Under the pieces are notes generated by a model, which did not search any database, was not told where the DNA came from, and saw only the letters and a program-made list of their open reading frames with translations. A program made the translations under genes and the position numbers. A stretch of DNA of 11,311 bases from assembly GCA_002427505.1 (NCBI GenBank), contig DIRJ01000013.1, positions 1-11,311 on the forward strand, given 5' to 3'. The stretch's first letter is position 1. Each line of letters starts with the position of its first letter. The DNA is from Mageeibacillus sp. UBA5439. GTDB taxonomy: Bacteria > Bacillota > Clostridia > Saccharofermentanales > DTU023. This document shows, piece after piece, positions 7,432 through 11,311 of the stretch.

Positions 7432-8089
7432 TAGTTAATCCATTGCAAACATAATTTACCAAAGCATCCACAATTCTATCGTCCGGCATTTCTTCGTCAT
7501 CTGCCAAAGCCAGATACTGGCGTAAACGTTCCTGATAGTACTTTGATGTTTGAGAAAACTGCAGCATAACAGCAGTATTATCTAAAAAGTAACCGGCCAC
7601 CTCCAGATCGATGTCGGAGCGCAGCTCGCCCTTTTCCTGAGCATTCTTCAATAACTGAGTGTAGGCAGACCGGAAGCTGATTTCCATCTGCTTGGACAAT
7701 TTTTCGGAAAACGGACTCAGTGAATCAGTGGTTAATAAAAGATACAGCTTTGACAGGTCGGGATATTTCCGGCTGTATTCCAAAGTCAGCCGGAACAATG
7801 TAGTCATGGCCGAACGGAAGCTGTCTTCCTTCCGGGGATTCCATTCCTTGACAATCTGCTCGAGAACCGCATAACCCATTTCTGCGATAGCTTTAAAGAG
7901 ATCCTCTTTCGAGGAGAAATAGCTGTAAAGTGAACCCACACTGATGCCGGCCTTTTGCGCAATATCCTGAACGCTGGCAGCTTCGTATCCTTTTTGAGAA
8001 AAAACCGAGATAGCGGCCCAATAGACTTTGATCTGCCGATCACGCGATGTCTTCTCAAAAGTTGACTTGTGGTAACTTTTTCGTTTCAA
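7424..8089 (-). CDS. TetR-family transcriptional regulator
   Basis: A 221-residue repressor-type protein. The N-terminal DNA-binding domain (about 15-65) reads RQIKVYWAAISVFSQKGY, then the helix-turn-helix VQDIAQKAGISVGSLYSYF and SSKEDLFKAI, the classic TetR/AcrR pattern. The C-terminal helical domain (about 70-221) would bind a ligand and dimerise; the ligand cannot be predicted. The frame is open up to 8185, but a TTG at 8087-8089 with AGAGGAG (8098-8104) 8 nt upstream is the best-supported start and puts the HTH at a normal distance from the N-terminus. The extra 32 upstream residues overlap the promoter and repeat region. It is first in the minus-strand cluster and overlaps the next gene by 8 nt. 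Autoregulation through the repeats at 8120-8163 is likely by analogy with the family. Confidence 0.92.
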   Translation of the reverse strand: MKRKSYHKSTFEKTSRDRQIKVYWAAISVFSQKGYEAASVQDIAQKAGISVGSLYSYFSSKEDLFKAIAEMGYAVLEQIVKEWNPRKEDSFRSAMTTLFRLTLEYSRKYPDLSKLYLLLTTDSLSPFSEKLSKQMEISFRSAYTQLLKNAQEKGELRSDIDLEVAGYFLDNTAVMLQFSQTSKYYQERLRQYLALADDEEMPDDRIVDALVNYVCNGLTNE

Positions 8090-8119
8090 AAAACCTACTC
8101 CTCTTTCAGATACTAACTC

Positions 8120-8163
8120 TATTATCACATATTTTTTGGCAAACTTTATTATTTTCACATATT
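8120..8163. repeat. Pair of 14-bp direct repeats upstream of tetR (candidate operator)
   Basis: TATTATCACATATT (8120-8133) and TATTTTCACATATT (8150-8163) are identical at 13 of 14 positions and offset by exactly 30 bp, about three helical turns. An upstream AACTYTATTAT segment is also shared (8115-8125 and 8142-8152), with a 3-bp length difference between copies. The pair sits 31-74 nt before the tetR start codon, where its promoter and operator would be expected. Binding by this TetR protein is inferred from position only. Confidence 0.5.
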
Positions 8164-8193
8164 CAGGCGCAAGGCGGGGCTGCACACAAAACT

Positions 8194-8320
8194 ATGCTCT
8201 GCCGGCGGACTGAATAAATTCTTATATTTCTGTATCGTTATTCGTTCTGACAAGGCTCCAACTGTGGGAAAGGCTCGCTTTAGGGCGTGAAATCAATGCT
8301 TGCAGGGATCCGGCAGACAT
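8194..8320. other. Long-range inverted repeat, possible structured RNA
   Basis: In the intergenic region between tetR and pntAA (8090-8498), TCTGCCGG (8198-8205) is perfectly complementary to CCGGCAGA (8310-8317). ATG (8194-8196) and CAT (8318-8320) extend the stem past a single bulged C. The enclosed 104 nt contain smaller possible pairings, e.g. GAATAA/TTATTC around 8212-8253, and an AAGGCTC repeated twice. I could not match it to any riboswitch, T-box or small-RNA consensus I know, and the strand is undetermined. It could be a leader of pntAA, a leader on the tetR side or a separate small RNA; it may also be chance. Confidence 0.3.
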
Positions 8321-8341
8321 GAAACTGCACCTACTCTATAT

Positions 8342-8378
8342 TTTATGCATAAACGACTAATGAGACATATCGTTTTTT
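8342..8378. promoter_or_regulatory. 12-bp palindrome and adjoining T-tailed hairpin
   Basis: TTTATGCATAAA (8342-8353) is a perfect palindrome, a possible binding site for a dimeric regulator such as the divergent TetR. Overlapping it, AAACGA (8351-8356) pairs with TCGTTT (8370-8375), followed by further Ts to 8378, which resembles a weak plus-strand terminator. Both lie between the long inverted repeat and the pntAA promoter. Confidence 0.3.
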
Positions 8379-8433
8379 ACAAAAGTAAGCTGAAAAATAG
8401 GAAAAATGCTTGCTATGTGTACAAAAAATCTTG

Positions 8434-8462
8434 TTGTAATAGATGATTTTAGCTGTTAATAT
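8434..8462 (+). promoter_or_regulatory. Candidate sigma-A-type promoter of the pnt operon
   Basis: TTGTAA (8434-8439) and TAATAT (8457-8462) are separated by 17 nt, the optimal spacing, in an AT-rich stretch. The -10 box ends 36 nt before the pntAA ATG. GGGAGG (8486-8491) is the ribosome-binding site. Confidence 0.5.
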
Positions 8463-8498
8463 ACAATCAATGAATTACATGTACTGGGAGGTAGTAAC

Positions 8499-9665
8499 AT
8501 GATTATAGGAGTTCCTAAGGAAATTATGCCGGGTGAGCGACGTGTCGCGGCATCGCCGGAAACAGTAGCAAAAATGGTCAAAGACGGTCTCGCAGTTTTA
8601 GTAGAAAATAACGCGGGTGAAGGTGCTTTTTACCATGATGCTGATTACACAGCAGCCGGAGCGGAAATTGTTGACAAGGTGACCGATCTTTATGATCGTG
8701 CAGAGGTTATTTTGAAAGTAAAAGAGCCTCTGATGAATGAAGAGCTGAAGATGCATGAAGTTGATCTTATGCATGAGGGGCAGCTGTTAATTACCTTCAT
8801 TCACCCAGCTTCACCGGTTAATCACCAAATGGTTAAACGCATGGCAGCACAGGGCATTACCAGTATCACTCTGGATGGTATACCTCGTATAACCCGGGCT
8901 CAGAACATGGACGCTTTGACCTCGATGAGTACTTGTGCCGGCTACAAGGGCATTCTTCTGGCAGCCAATGCTTTGCCCAAATTTGTTCCACAAATTTTCA
9001 CAGCTGTGGGCATGATCAAACCTATTAACACCCTGGTTGTTGGTGTAGGCGTAGGTGGTCTGCAAGCACTGGCCACTGCCAAACGTCTGGGTTCTCAGGT
9101 TCACGCTGCAGATATTCGTCCGGCGGCAGCAGAGCAGGCTCAGTCTCTCGGCGCTAAGGTAATCGACCTGAAAGTACCGGCTGAAGAAGCTATCGGTGAC
9201 GGCGGCTATGCACTGGCACTCAGTGAGGAAAGACTGGCAGCGGAGCGTGAGATCCTGGCTCAGCATCTCCCGGACATGGACATTGTCTTCCTGTCCGCTT
9301 TGGTACCGGGTAAAGTCGCCCCGACTCTGATCACAGAAGAAATGGTCAAGAGCATGAAACCGGGTTCAGTCATAGTCGACATTTCCATCGATCAGGGTGG
9401 AAACTGTGCCATTACCCCACCAGGGACAACTGAAGTTAAGCATAAGGTAACGCTCGTCGGTATCAAGAATATACCTGGCTTACTGCCGACCAGCTCCACC
9501 TGGATGTTTGCACAAAACGTCTACAATCTGCTTGCTTACCTGATCAGGGACGGAAAAATTGTGATCGATCTTGATGATGAAATTATCAAGAGCTCTCTGA
9601 CAACTTATGAGGGTAAAGTGGTCCATAAAGGGACACTGGAAGCCTTTAAGGCTCTGGGACACTAA
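8499..9665 (+). CDS. pntAA: NAD(P)+ transhydrogenase, alpha-1 (dI) subunit
   Basis: Soluble NAD(H)-binding component of the proton-translocating transhydrogenase, which uses the proton gradient to move hydride from NADH to NADP+. The 388-residue length fits PntAA. The start MIIGVPKEIMPGERRVAASP is shared with alanine dehydrogenase, but PntAA features decide the call. The RQD loop is PRITRAQNMDALTS, with R130, Q135 and D138 in the known Arg-Gln-Asp spacing. The Rossmann loop is GVGVGG (182-187), with ADIRPAAAEQ after the second strand. GDGGYALALSEE and SALVPGKVAPTLITEEMV, then GGNCAITPPGT, are typical of dI. GGGAGG 7 nt upstream fixes the ATG. pntAB and pntB follow, confirming the system. A perfect 12-bp hairpin begins 8 nt after the stop. 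Confidence 0.94.
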   Translation: MIIGVPKEIMPGERRVAASPETVAKMVKDGLAVLVENNAGEGAFYHDADYTAAGAEIVDKVTDLYDRAEVILKVKEPLMNEELKMHEVDLMHEGQLLITFIHPASPVNHQMVKRMAAQGITSITLDGIPRITRAQNMDALTSMSTCAGYKGILLAANALPKFVPQIFTAVGMIKPINTLVVGVGVGGLQALATAKRLGSQVHAADIRPAAAEQAQSLGAKVIDLKVPAEEAIGDGGYALALSEERLAAEREILAQHLPDMDIVFLSALVPGKVAPTLITEEMVKSMKPGSVIVDISIDQGGNCAITPPGTTEVKHKVTLVGIKNIPGLLPTSSTWMFAQNVYNLLAYLIRDGKIVIDLDDEIIKSSLTTYEGKVVHKGTLEAFKALGH

Positions 9666-9672
9666 ATTAAAA

Positions 9673-9708
9673 ATGCTGCACACAAGCTGTGTGCAGCATC
9701 TTATTTTG
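9673..9708 (+). terminator. Strong hairpin after pntAA, likely terminator or attenuator
   Basis: ATGCTGCACACA (9673-9684) and TGTGTGCAGCAT (9688-9699) form a perfect 12-bp stem with a 3-nt loop. CTTATTTTG follows, a T-rich but interrupted tail. It lies in the 198-nt pntAA-pntAB gap, so partial termination or protection of the pntAA mRNA end would give more dI than membrane subunits. Confidence 0.7.
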
Positions 9709-9775
9709 CTACTTTGTTGTTTTGCTGAAGCTTCTGTGATATTGCAGGTGGTTTCCGGCAAAAAAGAAGAGTTTT

Positions 9776-9813
9776 ATGAAGGGACCACCGTTTTGGGACG
9801 GTGGCCGCTTCAT
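9776..9813 (+). other. Second hairpin in the pntAA-pntAB gap
   Basis: ATGAAG (9776-9781) pairs with CTTCAT (9808-9813), and CCACCGT (9785-9791) with ACGGTGG (9798-9804), closing a 6-nt loop with a short internal mismatch region. TTTT before and AAAA after could extend it past a 2-nt bulge. No T-run follows directly, so it looks like an mRNA structure rather than a terminator. It ends 38 nt before the pntAB Shine-Dalgarno site. No gene is seen in the surrounding 9666-9863. Confidence 0.55.
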
Positions 9814-9863
9814 GTAAAAGATAGCTTTACAAGAACTATTTGTTAAAACAAGGAGACAAAGGA

Positions 9864-10175
9864 ATGGGATTAGAACATTTAATCTTGATAGTTGTTTTTG
9901 TGGTGTCGATGCTGGTCGGTTATAAAATTATTGACCGCGTGCCCAGCTTGCTGCATACACCGCTGATGTCGGGCATGAACGCTTATTCCGGCGTTACAGT
10001 GCTGGGTTGTCTGACGGCGACTGCTGTGGCTGCTTCAATAAGTGACACCGGCAGCAGGATATTAGGCTTTATTGCAATTGTCCTGGCTATGATCAATGTT
10101 GTCGGAGGATTTGCCGTGACAGACCGTATGCTGCGGATGTTCCACTCTGAAGATAATAATAAGGGAGGCAAGTAA
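9864..10175 (+). CDS. pntAB: NAD(P)+ transhydrogenase, alpha-2 membrane subunit
   Basis: Small membrane subunit that supplies part of the proton channel (dII) of the transhydrogenase in the three-subunit form. The 103-residue protein has three hydrophobic segments (about 3-20, 32-58 and 62-84). Family motifs are VGYKIIDRVPSLLHTPLMSG, NAYSGVTVLGC and GFIAIVLAMINVVGGFAVTDRML, matching the LHTPLMSxxNAxSG and NxxGGFxVTxRML blocks of PntAB. The ATG at 9864 with AGGAG (9851-9855) 8 nt upstream is preferred to an in-frame TTG at 9840, which would lie upstream of that Shine-Dalgarno site. The stop is immediately followed by the pntB ATG, with the pntB ribosome-binding site inside this gene's end, so the two are tightly coupled. 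Confidence 0.95.
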   Translation: MGLEHLILIVVFVVSMLVGYKIIDRVPSLLHTPLMSGMNAYSGVTVLGCLTATAVAASISDTGSRILGFIAIVLAMINVVGGFAVTDRMLRMFHSEDNNKGGK

Positions 10176-11311
10176 ATGTTAATTCATCTGCTGTTTTCTC
10201 CCGTTTTATCGGCAGTTACACACCGCATAGGTACCAGCGGTATCATTTATTACGTACTGGCAGGAATATTGGCTATTACTGTTTTGATCGGAATTTCCAT
10301 GATGAGCAAGGTCAGAACTGCTGTCAAAGGTAACTTGCTCGGCTCAATATCGATGCTCCTCATGATTGTTCTGACCCTGTGGTACTGGAATATCTTCTCT
10401 TTTGTAGAACTGTATATATCCATGTTGCTGGGAACTGTTATCGGTATTTGGCTTTCTATTAAAGTCAATATGATACAAATGCCGCAGATGGTCGGCATCC
10501 TCAACGGTTTCGGTGGTGCTGCATCAATGCTCGCAGGGATTTTGACTCTGATCGCGGCCGGTGACGGATCCTCTGCCGACCTGTTTTCCCTTGCCACTTC
10601 CGGCCTGGCAATCTTTGTCGGTGCCTTTACCTTTACCGGCAGTATGGTGGCCGGGGGGAAGCTGCATGGTGTTATAACTCAGAAGCCGATCGAATTCAAA
10701 CGCCACGCACTCTGGACCGCTTTAACTCTGGTGGCCTCTTTGCTGACAGTAGTGCTCTTAAGCATACCTGCTGTCCTGGCTGTTACTGTGGCGAAAACAA
10801 TACTGATTATTCTCTGCTCTATACTATCCAGTCTCTTTGGTATCATCTTCGCTATTCGCGTAGGTGGGGCGGACATGCCGATTACTATTTCACTGCTAAA
10901 TTCCTTCTCCGGTGTCGCCGGTGCTATCGCAGGCTTGGCCATAGCAGATCCTCTGCTTGTCTCAGTCGGCGCTATAGTCGGAGCCTCCGGATTGCTTTTG
11001 ACGCAAATTATGTGCCGGTCCATGAACCGCAAACTGATGGATATCCTGCTTGGTAAAACTTCCACTCCTCAAGTGAAGGCAAAACAAAAAAATACAGCGA
11101 CAGCAACAGCCGGAGCTGAAGTGAAGGCAGCTGCAGACAAGACGGTTATCCCTGATACAGTGCAGGCAGGTCCGGCCTACGCCACCTGGCTCAGAGATGC
11201 AGAGAAGATCATCATTGTACCGGGATATGGTATGGCTTTGTCTCAGGCACAGCCACTGGTTAAAAATCTTATGGACGAGCTGGAAGATGCCGGCAAGAAT
11301 GTCGAATTTGC
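10176..11311 (+). CDS. pntB: NAD(P)+ transhydrogenase, beta subunit, 3' partial
   Basis: Membrane subunit carrying most of the proton channel (dII) and the NADP(H)-binding domain (dIII). The frame is open from ATG 10176 to the window edge (378 codons seen). Hydrophobic segments run to about residue 278. Motifs are MPQMVGILNGFGGAAS (102-117), TGSMVAGGKL (154-163), RVGGADMPITISLLNSFSG (228-246, with D233 and N242 at the positions of the E. coli beta Asp213 and Asn222) and CRSMNRKLMDIL. N110 takes the place of the E. coli beta His91, which I believe is common in the three-subunit type. A Lys/Ala/Thr-rich linker (about 294-335) leads to dIII, whose NADP loop start, IIIVPGYGMALSQAQ, is visible before the cut. 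GGGAGG (10163-10168) is 7 nt before the ATG. Confidence 0.95.
   Translation, partial: MLIHLLFSPVLSAVTHRIGTSGIIYYVLAGILAITVLIGISMMSKVRTAVKGNLLGSISMLLMIVLTLWYWNIFSFVELYISMLLGTVIGIWLSIKVNMIQMPQMVGILNGFGGAASMLAGILTLIAAGDGSSADLFSLATSGLAIFVGAFTFTGSMVAGGKLHGVITQKPIEFKRHALWTALTLVASLLTVVLLSIPAVLAVTVAKTILIILCSILSSLFGIIFAIRVGGADMPITISLLNSFSGVAGAIAGLAIADPLLVSVGAIVGASGLLLTQIMCRSMNRKLMDILLGKTSTPQVKAKQKNTATATAGAEVKAAADKTVIPDTVQAGPAYATWLRDAEKIIIVPGYGMALSQAQPLVKNLMDELEDAGKNVEF

Noticed and set aside
8295..8413. AATGCTTGC repeated at 8295-8303 and 8405-8413
   Set aside because: A single 9-bp repeat about 110 nt apart in an AT-rich region is too weak to call a site.
8186..8498. T-box, cobalamin, glycine or other known riboswitch upstream of pntAA
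   Set aside because: No T-box GGTGG core, B12 box or other consensus core that I know could be found on either strand, so only a generic structured-element call was kept.
8811..9266. 151-residue open frame antisense to pntAA
   Set aside because: A shadow of the conserved pntAA reading frame, with no supporting signals.
8499..9665. Alanine dehydrogenase instead of PntAA
   Set aside because: The RQD loop, GGYALALSEE and ALVPGKVAPTLIT segments, plus pntAB and pntB downstream, identify the transhydrogenase dI subunit.
9607..9846. 79-residue open frame covering the end of pntAA and the spacer
   Set aside because: It overlaps pntAA in another frame and runs through both hairpins; no ribosome-binding site or domain.

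Overview
The window looks like a chromosomal segment of an anaerobic, Gram-positive bacterium, most likely a member of the Clostridia. The evidence is purine-rich Shine-Dalgarno sequences (AGGAGG, GGGAGG), a rubredoxin next to an A-type flavodiiron protein, a DUF4364-type protein (a family I associate with Clostridia), a short second CobU-like protein of clostridial type, and mid-range GC content by eye. No mobile element, CRISPR array, tRNA or rRNA was seen. The window begins inside uppP and ends inside pntB.

Region 1 (1-3849, plus strand): the 3' part of uppP (undecaprenyl-diphosphatase) is followed 42 nt later by cobT, cobU and cobS, which overlap by 4 nt each (ATGA and GTGA), then by a second, shorter CobU-like gene. 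Together cobT/cobU/cobS perform the nucleotide-loop assembly and cobinamide-salvage end of cobalamin synthesis. No phosphatase (cobC) or corrin-ring gene is in view.

Region 2 (3850-5425, plus strand): a 54-residue rubredoxin gene, with its own candidate promoter and a strong Shine-Dalgarno site, precedes a 400-residue flavodiiron protein (O2 or NO reductase). A textbook intrinsic terminator lies exactly between them, with its T-run abutting the Shine-Dalgarno site of the second gene. The likely electron path is rubredoxin to flavodiiron protein to O2 or NO.

Region 3 (5426-8089, minus strand, read right to left): a TetR-family regulator with a TTG start, a Gfo/Idh/MocA sugar-type dehydrogenase, a DUF503/YlxP-like protein and a DUF4364-like winged-helix protein form a tight four-gene cluster (8-nt overlap, 4-nt gap, 34-nt gap). 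Two 14-bp direct repeats lie just upstream of tetR and may be its operator.

Region 4 (8090-8498): an approximately 400-nt divergent intergenic region. It holds the direct repeats, an 8-bp perfect inverted repeat enclosing about 104 nt (possible structured RNA), a 12-bp palindrome, a T-tailed weak hairpin and a good candidate promoter for the next operon.

Region 5 (8499-11311, plus strand): pntAA, pntAB and pntB (partial) encode the three-subunit proton-translocating NAD(P)+ transhydrogenase. A 198-nt gap with two strong hairpins separates pntAA from pntAB, suggesting differential expression of the soluble dI subunit and the membrane subunits.

Five gene starts were set from ribosome-binding sites or family length rather than by taking the longest open frame (flavodiiron protein, DUF4364 protein, tetR, pntAB, and uppP, which is open to the window edge). 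The rubredoxin is too short to show in a length-filtered scan. Most of the window is ordinary, well-known metabolism. The least explained parts are the 8.1-8.4 kb intergenic region, the pntAA-pntAB gap and the paired CobU-like proteins.
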